The notes under the pieces: model-generated
What the model was told of the DNA's origin: nothing
Databases searched by the model: none
Seen by the model: only the letters and a program-made list of their open reading frames with translations
Part shown: positions 10,479 through 19,272 of the stretch, one piece after another
Layout of the letters: each line of letters opens with the position of its first letter
Numbering within the stretch: the first letter of the stretch is position 1
Assembly (NCBI RefSeq): GCF_014201715.1
Contig: NZ_JACHFD010000007.1
Coordinates: 62,001-126,000, forward strand
DNA: 64,000 nucleotides
Source: Haloferula luteola
GTDB taxonomy: Bacteria; Verrucomicrobiota; Verrucomicrobiia; Verrucomicrobiales; Akkermansiaceae
Reading direction: 5' to 3'
Program-made: the position numbers and the translations under genes

Positions 10479-11051
10479 ATGAAGATACGAATGGCATCGG
10501 GGCTGTGGGCCCTTTGGACTTGTCTTTTTCTGCTGGTGCCAGCGCTGGCACAGGAGGCTGGATCTGGATTGATCGGAAGCCGGGATAGCGTCGAGGTGCG
10601 GGTGTTCCGAGAGGACAACTTGACCACGCGGGGTCAGCTTTCATTGGAGGGTGAGATCGAAGTGCCGTTGATCGGTGCTGTGCGATTGGCGGGCCTATCT
10701 ACCACGGAAGCAGCACGGGTGATCGAGGCCCGGCTGCGCGATGGCTATTTGGTCAAGCCAGAGGTCACGGTGGCGATCACCGCGCGAGTGCGCAAAACGG
10801 TGACGGTCTTGGGTCAAGCGCAGCGGCCGGGAGTGTTTCAAATCGATCCGAATCGCGAACTCACCTTGATCGAGGCCATTGGCCTAGCAGGGGGCATGAC
10901 TCGAATCGCCAATGAAAAGAAGGTCACCCTCAAGCGCAAGGGGAGCGAGCGTGCCTATCGGGTCAACGTGAAGGCAATCGCTGCGGGCGAGGCCAAGGAC
11001 ATCCCGTTGCGCGACGGCGATGTGATTTCGATCCCAGAAAGCCTCTTCTGA
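10479..11051 (+). CDS. Wza-like polysaccharide export lipoprotein/periplasmic protein
   Basis: 190 residues. A signal peptide (ALWTCLFLLVPALAQ) precedes a Poly_export domain (DSVEVRVFREDNLTTRGQLS, then GEIEVPLIGAVRLAGLS) and an SLBB segment (VTVLGQAQRPGVFQID, then ELTLIEAIGLAGG). It is shorter than E. coli Wza (~380 aa): one SLBB domain and no obvious C-terminal transmembrane helix, so export through the outer membrane may depend on the barrel encoded just upstream. No lipobox cysteine is visible in the signal peptide. Only 7 bp separate it from the Wzc-like gene. Assignment to polysaccharide secretion is secure; the polymer is unknown. Confidence 0.88.
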   Translation: MKIRMASGLWALWTCLFLLVPALAQEAGSGLIGSRDSVEVRVFREDNLTTRGQLSLEGEIEVPLIGAVRLAGLSTTEAARVIEARLRDGYLVKPEVTVAITARVRKTVTVLGQAQRPGVFQIDPNRELTLIEAIGLAGGMTRIANEKKVTLKRKGSERAYRVNVKAIAAGEAKDIPLRDGDVISIPESLF

Positions 11052-11058
11052 GTTTCCT

Positions 11059-13230
11059 ATGAGTTCATTTCTTCCAGGGCCTTCTTCCACTCCGCCCCCA
11101 TCCTCCGGTCCGGGGTCGGATCCGGCATTTTTTCTACCTAAGGTGGAAGTCACCCGGGTGGGTGGATTCCTCAAGCGTTGGGGATGGCTACCGGTCGTTT
11201 TCGGGGTGCTGGGTGGCGCTCTCGCTTTCTGGATTTCCGGGAAGGTGACGAAATACTACATTTCCCATGGTTCGGTGTATGTGAGCACCGAGGCACCCCG
11301 GATTTCTGAGATTCAGGCGGCGACGACAGAGGAGTCCCGCGATCTGGAGCAAATGCAGTCGGTTGAGCAGGGAATGCTTTCCAACATGCTTTTGATGCAG
11401 GTGTCGGATCGGCTGGCTCTGGCCAAGGATCCATCTTTTGCGCCGAAAGCGACGACCGATGCTCAGAGGCTGGAGGTGCTCTCGCATCGTCTTCAAGTCG
11501 CGTTGCGGCGTGGGACTCGGCTCATCGACATTACGGTTGAGGACCCGGACCCGGTGCGGGCACAGCAAATCGTTACGGCGGTGAAGGAGGAATATGAATC
11601 CCTGAGCACGGAGCGGCAGGAGGCGATCCTGCAGGAAATGATTGAAGGGCTGCATGCCGAGGAGTCGCGCCTGCAGATGAAGATGGAGGCGTCCGAAGGC
11701 GCGGTGACGGCATTCCGGGAAGCGCATCCGGTACCTGGACTGGACGGCGAAGCAGGGGCTGCTTCGGCGGGCGATGAATGGTCGATTTTGGCTGCTCGGC
11801 TTTCGGAGGCGAAGGCAGAGAGGATGCGCTTGGAGGCGGAGCGGGATGCATTCGCGCGATTGGATCCGGAAGATCCTAATGCTCTAGCGGGGTTGCCTGC
11901 GAGTGGATCGACGGAAGAGGTAGGTGCTCTTGTTCGGGAAGTGAGGGAGAAGGAGCTGGAGTTTGCGAGGGTCAAAGAGCGCTATCTTTACAAGCACCCT
12001 GAATTCAAGCGAGCTGAAGCGGAACTCATCGACACCCGGAACAATCTGAAAACTGCGATGGCGACGGCGGCTGAGGCGATCGGCAATCGGTATCGGATCG
12101 CCACGGAGAATGAGAACAAGCTGAGCCGAGAGGTGGCCTCAGCGCGGAGTCAAACGGTCGATGTCGAGGGCCTGCGTGCGGAATTCTCTCGCTTGAAGCA
12201 ACAGGCATCGAATGACCGGGAGCTTTATGATCAGGTTTCTCGACAGCTTCGCGAAGCGCATTTGGCTGGGTCGGTTCCAGCATCGGTCTTGAGTTGGCGG
12301 GACCAACCGACGGTTCCTGAGAAGCCATCTCGACCTCGCAAGGCGTTGATGCTCGGAGTGGGGTCTGTCTTGGCTTTTGGCTTCGGTCTGGTGATCGCGG
12401 TGGGATTGGAGTTGGGCGATACTAGGGTGCGTGGAGCAGCTGGAGTGATGCGCGCGACCGGGGTGCCGATGCTTGGCGAACTTCCGGTAGGCGACGAGCG
12501 TTCGGGTGCTGTGGTGCTTTCGGACCCGCAATCTTCATTGGCGGATGCCTTTCGACGCTTGCGGGTGGTGCTGGCTCCGCGGAGTCAGGATGACCGACTG
12601 CACACCATTTTGTTCGCGACAGCGAAGCCGGGAGAAGGCGCATCTTTCTGTGCGGTGAATCACGCGGTATCGCTGGCCGTGGAGGGCCACCGGACCTTGT
12701 TGATCGATGCGGATCTGCGGACTCCGGGTCTCAGCCGGGATTTCCTCAAAGAGCGGGCGGGTCATTTGGGTCTTGGCGGATACCTCGACGGTAAGGCCAC
12801 GGCAGCGGATGCCTGTGTGCGCACTTCGGTGCCCGCGCTCTATCTGATTTCGTCCGGCGAGATGCGCGCCGACGCACCGGAGTTGTTGTCGCGAACTCGC
12901 TTTGCGGCCTTGATTGAGGAAGCTGGCAATTGGTTTGACCGGATCGTGATCGATGCCCCTGCAGTGCTGGGATCGCCGGATGCGCAGATCCTTTCGCGTT
13001 GTGCTGACCGCACCTGCCTTGTTGTTGGACGTGAGGGCGGAGATCGACGTGAGCTGCGGGAAGCCGCCCGCCATCTTCGTTCCTCCGGAGGCAATCTGGT
13101 TGGCTTCGTTTGGAATGAACGAGTCGTGGCGCGAGGCGATGCTCCGTCATTGACCGTACTTCGTGAAGGGCTGGGTCATGGCTCAGCCTCGGATATGATC
13201 ATTTCGCCCCAATCCCGGACTTCAACTTGA
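11059..13230 (+). CDS. Wzc-like chain-length determinant with degenerate tyrosine-kinase P-loop
   Basis: 723 residues. A Wzz domain has a first membrane helix (WLPVVFGVLGGALAFWISG, ~42-60), a long coiled-coil periplasmic section (~150-400) and a second helix (LMLGVGSVLAFGFGLVIAVG, ~430-450). The cytoplasmic BY-kinase domain follows. Walker A' (LLIDADLRTP) and Walker B (IVIDAPA) are intact, but the P-loop reads AKPGEGASF where the family has GEGKS/T: residue 528 is Ala instead of the catalytic Lys (codon at 12640). The C-terminus also lacks the usual tyrosine cluster. It is therefore probably a scaffold or polymerisation co-regulator rather than an active autokinase. Its position after the Wza-like gene supports a role in polymer export. 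Confidence 0.9.
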   Translation: MSSFLPGPSSTPPPSSGPGSDPAFFLPKVEVTRVGGFLKRWGWLPVVFGVLGGALAFWISGKVTKYYISHGSVYVSTEAPRISEIQAATTEESRDLEQMQSVEQGMLSNMLLMQVSDRLALAKDPSFAPKATTDAQRLEVLSHRLQVALRRGTRLIDITVEDPDPVRAQQIVTAVKEEYESLSTERQEAILQEMIEGLHAEESRLQMKMEASEGAVTAFREAHPVPGLDGEAGAASAGDEWSILAARLSEAKAERMRLEAERDAFARLDPEDPNALAGLPASGSTEEVGALVREVREKELEFARVKERYLYKHPEFKRAEAELIDTRNNLKTAMATAAEAIGNRYRIATENENKLSREVASARSQTVDVEGLRAEFSRLKQQASNDRELYDQVSRQLREAHLAGSVPASVLSWRDQPTVPEKPSRPRKALMLGVGSVLAFGFGLVIAVGLELGDTRVRGAAGVMRATGVPMLGELPVGDERSGAVVLSDPQSSLADAFRRLRVVLAPRSQDDRLHTILFATAKPGEGASFCAVNHAVSLAVEGHRTLLIDADLRTPGLSRDFLKERAGHLGLGGYLDGKATAADACVRTSVPALYLISSGEMRADAPELLSRTRFAALIEEAGNWFDRIVIDAPAVLGSPDAQILSRCADRTCLVVGREGGDRRELREAARHLRSSGGNLVGFVWNERVVARGDAPSLTVLREGLGHGSASDMIISPQSRTST

Positions 13231-13325
13231 CTTTGCGGCCCGTTCGCAGATCATTCCCCTGTTCACCGCACCCCCGGTGAATTCCTGGTTTACCCCAACC
13301 AGCTGTCACCCCCCATCACCCCCAC

Positions 13326-14825
13326 ATGAATCCCGCGACCGCCCCCGAGTCGTGCGAGGCTTCTGTCCCCCAAGGAAGCCCGCCTGATGCCCGTCAGCGT
13401 CTTTTCACGCTGCGTCACCGCCATCGTACCTGGATGGCGCACCAAAAATTGGTAGCCCTGAGTTTTCTGGGAGATGCCTCAATGGTCATCTTCAGTTTGC
13501 TGGGAGCCTATTTGATCCGCTTTGAAACCCGGATGCGTGGTGTCGGTGTGCTCGATCACGCGATTGGCCTGCGCGATTATGCTGGGCACGTGTTGCTGGG
13601 TGCGGTGCTGATGATTTTCCTATTGGCGAACTTCCGTGCACACGATCCGCGGAACTTTCTGAATTTCCGCCGGACCTTGCTGGTGGTTTTCAAATCCGTG
13701 GCCTTGTGGTTTGGGTTGTTCCTGAGCTTGGCGCTGTTGTTGAAGATCGACCCGCCGATCAGCCGCATTTACTGCATGGTAGGTGCGGGCATGGCGTGGC
13801 TGTCGCTGAGCCTTTGGCGCTGGGTGCTTTACTGTCTTCTGCGTCGCGAACCGATTGCCTCAGCTCTGCGCCAGAAGGTGGTGTTTGTGGGGTGGAACGA
13901 TGATTGTGAGGTGACGGCTCGGCGATTTGCCGACGGCCGTGCTCATGCCTTCCAAGTGCTCGGTCGCATTGTCACGGGTGAGGATGCTTCCCTTCCGAGC
14001 GATGTTCCGGTTCTGGGATCGATCGATGATGCGCGGCATGTGCTGCGTGAGTCGGGTGCTGATGTGGTGATGGCGGTTGATGGTGCGCTGGATCGGGCGC
14101 AGATGATCGAACTCGCGGAGACCTGTGGGAAAGAGTTCCTGGATTTCAAATTGGTGCCGAGTTGTTTCCAAGTTCTGGTATCTGGCTTGCAGCTGGAGAC
14201 GGTGCATGGCGTGCCGGTGCTGGGTGTGGGACAACTTCCACTGCACCATGCGATGAACAATGCCCTCAAACGGGCGGTGGACATTGTGGGGGCATTGGTG
14301 GGCCTGGCACTTTCGGCGCCGGTGATGGCGGCCTTTGCGGCAATGGTTTATTTCGAAAGTCGCGGACCTGTGATTTACCGTCAGCGGCGTATCGGCCTCA
14401 ATGGCATGCCCTTTGAGATCCTCAAGATCCGCAGCATGAAGTTGGATGCAGAATCCACCGGGGCTCCGGGATGGACGGTGGCCAATGATCCCCGTCGCCT
14501 CAAGGTGGGGGCTTTCATGCGAGCTTGGAACATCGACGAACTGCCGCAATTCTGGAACGTCTTGCGTGGCGAGATGAGCTTGGTGGGTCCTCGGCCGGAG
14601 CGGCCGGAACTGATCGAGGGCTTCAAGGAAGACATTCGCTACTACAATGTCCGTCACAACGTGAAACCCGGAGTGACGGGTTGGGCGCAAGTGAATGGCC
14701 TGCGTGGGGATACCTGCCTGCGGGAACGCGTGAAGTTCGACTTGGACTACATCGAGAACTGGAATCTCTGGCTCGACGTCCAGATCATGGCGCTGACTTT
14801 CTTCAAGCGAAAGGGCGCGTGCTGA
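13326..14825 (+). CDS. Exopolysaccharide polyprenyl glycosylphosphotransferase (WbaP/WcaJ type)
   Basis: 499 residues. The N-terminal half has about four or five membrane helices (for example ALSFLGDASMVIFSLLGAYL), then a Rossmann-like CoA-binding-type domain (~180-300). The C-terminal bacterial sugar transferase domain (~315-499) has RAVDIVGALVG, RGPVIYRQRRIG, KIRSM, IDELPQFWNVLRGEMSLVGP and VTGWAQVNGLRG. The enzyme moves a sugar-1-phosphate onto undecaprenyl phosphate at the inner membrane and so starts the repeat unit. It follows the Wzc-like gene after 95 bp and precedes a flippase gene. The sugar (glucose, galactose or other) cannot be read from the sequence. Confidence 0.93.
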   Translation: MNPATAPESCEASVPQGSPPDARQRLFTLRHRHRTWMAHQKLVALSFLGDASMVIFSLLGAYLIRFETRMRGVGVLDHAIGLRDYAGHVLLGAVLMIFLLANFRAHDPRNFLNFRRTLLVVFKSVALWFGLFLSLALLLKIDPPISRIYCMVGAGMAWLSLSLWRWVLYCLLRREPIASALRQKVVFVGWNDDCEVTARRFADGRAHAFQVLGRIVTGEDASLPSDVPVLGSIDDARHVLRESGADVVMAVDGALDRAQMIELAETCGKEFLDFKLVPSCFQVLVSGLQLETVHGVPVLGVGQLPLHHAMNNALKRAVDIVGALVGLALSAPVMAAFAAMVYFESRGPVIYRQRRIGLNGMPFEILKIRSMKLDAESTGAPGWTVANDPRRLKVGAFMRAWNIDELPQFWNVLRGEMSLVGPRPERPELIEGFKEDIRYYNVRHNVKPGVTGWAQVNGLRGDTCLRERVKFDLDYIENWNLWLDVQIMALTFFKRKGAC

Positions 14826-14849
14826 TCGTGGCTTTTCACCTGCTTGCGG

Positions 14850-16193
14850 ATGCCTATGCTCGAAGCCGTGCAGCCATCTGAGGCCATTGAAGCCGGTGCC
14901 CGGCGGGATTCATCGATTCGCCGGGCCGTGCTGACGTCCTTCCTTTCCAAAGGGGGGACGTTTCTCCTTCAGTTGGTGGCCTTGCCCGCGGCATTGCGGG
15001 TGATGGGACGGGAGGAATTCGGGATCTTTGGTGCGGTGAGCACGGCATTGGCGACGGTGCACCTGTTGGAGATCGGGATTGGTCCGGCTTTGGCTCATGG
15101 TATTTCCAAGGCCGGAGCCACGGGGGATCGAGCTTTGCAGCAGCGCCTGGCATCCACGGCGTTTTTTCTGGTTTTGGGGATTGCTTGGATCGCTGGTCTG
15201 GCGGCGGCGGGAGTGTTGATGAGCTTTTCGGTGCCGACCTTGTTTGGCCCTGATTTTGCAGGCAGTGAAGGGGTGATGCGGCCGGCTTTGTGGTTGGGGT
15301 TGGGGCTGTTTCTGGCGATGGTGGTTCTGAATCTCACGGAGCGTTTGCGGGAAGGATTGCTGGAAGTGGCCCATTCCAACACGTGGGGAGCGGCTGGAAA
15401 TTTGTTGGCGGCAGGAGCGGTGGGTGCCGTGGTGTGGGTGAGGCCGGAGGTGTGGCTTTTGGTGCTGGCCGTGCATGGTTCAATGGTGGTGGCAAAGGTG
15501 GCGAACACCTGGAGTCTTTGGCGAGGGCACCCGGATGTGAGGCCCAGGCGGAGGGCGTTTGATCGAGGATTGCTGCGTCATTTGATCGGGGATGGAGCTG
15601 CATTCGCGACCTGCTCGTTGCTGGTGGGTTTTGTTGAATCCAATGGCTGCACCTGGCTTGTGGGGCGGCATGGCGGACCGGAGCAGGTGGCGCTGTATAT
15701 GATCTTTGTTCAGCTCAGTGTGATGCAGCTGGGCTTTGTGATGATGGTGAGCACGCCGACGTGGCCGGCGGTTGCGGAGGCCTTGGCGCGGGGCGATCGA
15801 GAATGGGCGGCTCGGGCAGCGAAGCGACTCTATCGGCTCGGCTGCGGATTCGCCCTGGCGGCGGCGGTGGGCTGGGTGAGTGTGGGGCCTTGGCTGATTT
15901 CGCTGTGGTTGGGTGATGAGTTTGCGAGGCTGCCGCGCAGTTTGATGGCGGCGTTCGGGTTCTACTTCATGGCGCATACATGGAGGCACTTGAATCACGT
16001 CCTGATGATTGGTTCGGGTCAGGTGAAATCCTTGGCGAGGATTCAGTTGGCGGAAACCTCACTGGTGGCGCTCTTGGCATGGGGAGGGCTGCATTTTGGC
16101 GGTGTGGCCGGCATGTTGACGGCGATGGGGGTGGGGATTGCGATGGTGACAGGGTGGCTGCTTCCGCTGCGAGTGCGGCGAGTCTTGGGGTGA
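14850..16193 (+). CDS. Wzx-type oligosaccharide flippase / polysaccharide biosynthesis membrane protein
   Basis: About 447 residues with some 12 hydrophobic helices, typical of the MOP superfamily (FLSKGGTFLLQLVALPAAL near the N-terminus). It would move the lipid-linked repeat unit across the inner membrane. Start choice is uncertain: TTG at 14844, ATG at 14850 and ATG at 14856 are all in frame, and none has a clear Shine-Dalgarno sequence. It lies 24 bp after the glycosylphosphotransferase. The window shows no Wzy polymerase and no further glycosyltransferases, so the locus is either compact or split over several sites. Confidence 0.85.
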   Translation: MPMLEAVQPSEAIEAGARRDSSIRRAVLTSFLSKGGTFLLQLVALPAALRVMGREEFGIFGAVSTALATVHLLEIGIGPALAHGISKAGATGDRALQQRLASTAFFLVLGIAWIAGLAAAGVLMSFSVPTLFGPDFAGSEGVMRPALWLGLGLFLAMVVLNLTERLREGLLEVAHSNTWGAAGNLLAAGAVGAVVWVRPEVWLLVLAVHGSMVVAKVANTWSLWRGHPDVRPRRRAFDRGLLRHLIGDGAAFATCSLLVGFVESNGCTWLVGRHGGPEQVALYMIFVQLSVMQLGFVMMVSTPTWPAVAEALARGDREWAARAAKRLYRLGCGFALAAAVGWVSVGPWLISLWLGDEFARLPRSLMAAFGFYFMAHTWRHLNHVLMIGSGQVKSLARIQLAETSLVALLAWGGLHFGGVAGMLTAMGVGIAMVTGWLLPLRVRRVLG

Positions 16194-16245
16194 TCGCGCT
16201 TCGAGGCTTGCCACGGGTGGTTGGGCCATCCAAGGGATTCGCTTG

Positions 16246-16995
16246 ATGAGTGATGACTTCTGGACTCCTGCGCTGCGACGAAGCTATGGCTGTCCCAAGC
16301 TTGGTGATGGCGGGTGGGAGGAGATCCCTTGGAGCGAAAATTTTGTCGATATCACCGGCCGTGCCGAGCGGGCGCCACGCTTTCGCACGCGGATGAAGAT
16401 CGCGTGGGACGAGACCTACCTGCACTTTCGTGCAGAAATGGAGGAGCCGCATGTTTGGGGAACGATCACGCAGAAGAATGAGGTGATCTTCCATGACAAT
16501 GATTTTGAGATCTTTCTCGATCCGGACTGTGATGGGCGGAACTACTACGAGTTTGAGATGAATGCCCTGGGCACTCTCTGGGAGTTGTCGTTGCCGGTTC
16601 CTTATGCGCAGGGAGGAATCCCGGTGTTAGGTTGCAATATCGAAGGCTTGGTGGCGGAGGCCGTGGTGGATGGGACCGTCAACGATCCTGGCGATGAGGA
16701 TCGAGGCTGGGAGGCACGGGTCTCCATCCCGTGGGAGGGACTGGCTCCCTATCGAGGGGGGCGAAAGGGTCCTCCAGAAACCGGCGAATGTTGGAGGGCG
16801 AATTTTTCGCGGGTGCAGTGGCAGCATGAGATTGTCGACGGGAGCTACGTTCGAATTCCTCCCCATGGAGCGGATCTGGGCATTGGATTGAATCCGGAAG
16901 AGCAACATCATCCTGAAGACAACTGGGTGTGGAGTCCGCAAGGGGTCGTGAATATGCACTGGCCCGAGCGTTGGGGTGAGCTGAGGTTTGAATGA
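16246..16995 (+). CDS. CBM9-like carbohydrate-binding family protein
   Basis: 249 residues. It has the pattern of the CBM9-like family: an N-terminal WEEIPWSENFVDITG stretch, then PRFRTRMKIAWDETYLHFRA, DNDFEIFLDPDCDGRNYYEF, NALGTLWELS and a WEARVSIPWEGL motif with a late NFSRVQW segment. No signal peptide is visible, unlike many secreted relatives. The ATG at 16246 is preferred to the in-frame TTG at 16243. It lies 27 bp before the symporter gene, which suggests a small carbohydrate-use unit, but ligand and role are unknown. Confidence 0.75.
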   Translation: MSDDFWTPALRRSYGCPKLGDGGWEEIPWSENFVDITGRAERAPRFRTRMKIAWDETYLHFRAEMEEPHVWGTITQKNEVIFHDNDFEIFLDPDCDGRNYYEFEMNALGTLWELSLPVPYAQGGIPVLGCNIEGLVAEAVVDGTVNDPGDEDRGWEARVSIPWEGLAPYRGGRKGPPETGECWRANFSRVQWQHEIVDGSYVRIPPHGADLGIGLNPEEQHHPEDNWVWSPQGVVNMHWPERWGELRFE

Positions 16996-17022
16996 ATCCA
17001 GGGAACCTGCCGTATTGCCTCC

Positions 17023-18987
17023 ATGCAGCTTGCCGCCATCGATTGGTGCATCATCGGACTCTACCTGCTGATCGCTTTGGGGATCGGCATCGCGTGTCGG
17101 AAGAGGGCCAGTGAGAACTCGGAAGAATACTACCTCGCCGGGCGAAAGTTGCCGTGGTGGGCATTGGGGACATCGATGGTGGCGACGACCTTTGCTGCGG
17201 ACACTCCTTTGGCGATCACGGAGATGTCGCGGATGAAGGGAATTTGGGAGAACTGGTTTTGGTGGAATTGGTTGCTCTACGGGTTGCTGGCGGTGTTCTT
17301 ATTTTCGAGATTGTGGCGACGGGCGGAGGTTTTGACGGAGAATGAGCTATTGGAAATGCGTTACTCCGGGCGGCCGGCAGCCTTTTTGAGGTTCTTCAAG
17401 GCGGGGTATTTTGCGCTGCTCTACAATTTCATCGTTCTCGGCTGGGTGATCAACGGCATGTCATCCGTGCTGACGGTGATGTTAGGAAATGGTGAGCCCT
17501 TGGCCTTCGAGATCGCGGGATGGTCAGTGCAGTGGGACTTTCGGGAGGTGATGGTGTGGGTATTGGTGGGGATTTCGACGCTCTACGCTTTGTTGTCCGG
17601 TTTCTGGGGCGTGGTGGTGACCGATGTGATTCAGTTTTTCATCGCGATGGCGGGTGCAGTGGTGCTCGCGGTGGTGGCGGTGAACCAAGTGGGAGGGATT
17701 GATGGGTTGATGGAAGGTTTGGATACGACCTTCGCGGCGAAGGCGCAGGCGGCCCAAGTGCAGTTGGAAGCGAGCCGGGAGGCGGGGGCGACGCCCGAGG
17801 TGGTGGCCGCACTGCAGGGTGCCTACGAACAGATGCCGAAATCGGCGGCGGAGGCAATCAGTGTGGTGCCGGTAGTGCCGACCGATGTTTCGTGGTTTTC
17901 ATTCGAGTTTCTCAACTCTCAGTTTTTCCAGTTCCTGGTCTTGATTCTGGTGATGTGGTGGTCGAATCATGCCACGGATGGCGGAGGCTATCTGATCCAG
18001 CGCACCATGGCGGCGCGCAATGAACGACATGCCTTGGCGGCGAATTTGTGGTACAATTTCGCGAACTATGCCCTGCGTACTTGGCCGTGGATCTTGGTGG
18101 CGCTCGTCTCCGTGGTGTTGTTTCCGGATCTGGCCGGGCACCCGATGGGGGAGAAAGCGGGATACTCGCTTGTGATGAACCAGTTGTTGGGCCCTGGCTT
18201 GAAAGGGCTGCTGATCGTGAGTTTCCTCGCGGCATTCATGTCGACGGTGGATACTCACTTGAATTGGGGTTCCTCCTATCTTGTTCACGACATCTACCGG
18301 CGATTTGTTCAGCCGAATCGAGGCGAGCGTCACTATGTGGTGGCGGGGCAGTTGGCGACGGTGGGGCTGATTGTGGTGGCGGCTGTCATTGCTCGCAACA
18401 TGGGGAGCATTGAAAAGGCTTGGAAGTTCGTGATGGCGATGGGCAGCGGCATCGGGCTGGTTTTGATCCTTCGGTGGTTCTGGTGGCGGATCAACGCCTG
18501 GTCGGAGATCTCAGCGTTGGCGGTGTCCTTCCTGGCGACTTGTGGATTTGAGGTGCTGGCGGCAGTGCAGACGATGCGTGGAGGTGAGGCCTATGTTCTT
18601 TTCGGTCGGGACCCGGTGATCGCCGGGCATCCATTTCCATTTCATCTCCAGCTTCTGGTGGTGGTGGGTGTCTCGGTGGTGGCCTGGTTGGGAGTCACCT
18701 TCGCGACTCCTCCGGAACCTTCAGAGCAGCTTCGGGCATTCTATCAGAAGGTGCGGCCAGGAGGTTGGTGGCGGGACTTGGCAGAGATCGGCGGCGAGCG
18801 AGATCGGGAGGTGACGCGGCACTTTTTGCCCAATTTTTTTGCGGGGATGGCGCTGATTTGGGGAGGGATGTTCTTCATCGGCTACACCCTGTTGAAGCAA
18901 TGGGAATGGGCGGTGCCCTCAGGGTTGGCGATGGTGGCAGGGTTTGCCTGGATTTGGTTTGCGGTGCTCCGCAAGGAGGCCTCGTAA
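17023..18987 (+). CDS. Sodium:solute symporter family transporter
   Basis: 654 residues and about 13-14 hydrophobic helices. The start IDWCIIGLYLLIALGIGIAC, the EEYYLAGRKLPWWALGTSM motif and the mid-protein DTHLNWGSSYLVHDIYRR motif are diagnostic of SSS transporters related to sugar and sialic-acid carriers. A hydrophilic, Ala-rich insertion of about 60 residues after IDGLMEGLD is longer than usual. It follows the CBM9-like gene and probably imports a small organic solute with Na+. The substrate is not predictable. After it, 18988-19272 shows no gene. Confidence 0.9.
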   Translation: MQLAAIDWCIIGLYLLIALGIGIACRKRASENSEEYYLAGRKLPWWALGTSMVATTFAADTPLAITEMSRMKGIWENWFWWNWLLYGLLAVFLFSRLWRRAEVLTENELLEMRYSGRPAAFLRFFKAGYFALLYNFIVLGWVINGMSSVLTVMLGNGEPLAFEIAGWSVQWDFREVMVWVLVGISTLYALLSGFWGVVVTDVIQFFIAMAGAVVLAVVAVNQVGGIDGLMEGLDTTFAAKAQAAQVQLEASREAGATPEVVAALQGAYEQMPKSAAEAISVVPVVPTDVSWFSFEFLNSQFFQFLVLILVMWWSNHATDGGGYLIQRTMAARNERHALAANLWYNFANYALRTWPWILVALVSVVLFPDLAGHPMGEKAGYSLVMNQLLGPGLKGLLIVSFLAAFMSTVDTHLNWGSSYLVHDIYRRFVQPNRGERHYVVAGQLATVGLIVVAAVIARNMGSIEKAWKFVMAMGSGIGLVLILRWFWWRINAWSEISALAVSFLATCGFEVLAAVQTMRGGEAYVLFGRDPVIAGHPFPFHLQLLVVVGVSVVAWLGVTFATPPEPSEQLRAFYQKVRPGGWWRDLAEIGGERDREVTRHFLPNFFAGMALIWGGMFFIGYTLLKQWEWAVPSGLAMVAGFAWIWFAVLRKEAS

Positions 18988-19272
18988 AAGGAAAGGAATT
19001 GGGCCCCTCCGCCGTCCCGCTTCCAGCGGGGGACCGGAAGCGGGAGTTCGGGGGTTTCAGTGGATACGGGTTGCATCTCCTGCTCTGACCGGCCTTCGGG
19101 GAAAATCGAAGGAAGGTTCGCGGCGGTCTGCTGGGGAAAAGCGTCTCGGGTCTTGGGCTCAATCTGGGGGAATCCAAGGGAGTCCGCTTTCGATTCGGCA
19201 GGTGTTGAAGACGGCTCGATATTTAACTGAAATTGATGATCTGGCGATTACGTCTTCGCGGCTCCCAGAAAA

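Noticed and set aside
19014..19050. GC-rich partial inverted repeats after the symporter gene as a terminator
   Set aside because: The stem is imperfect, several registers compete and no T-run follows.
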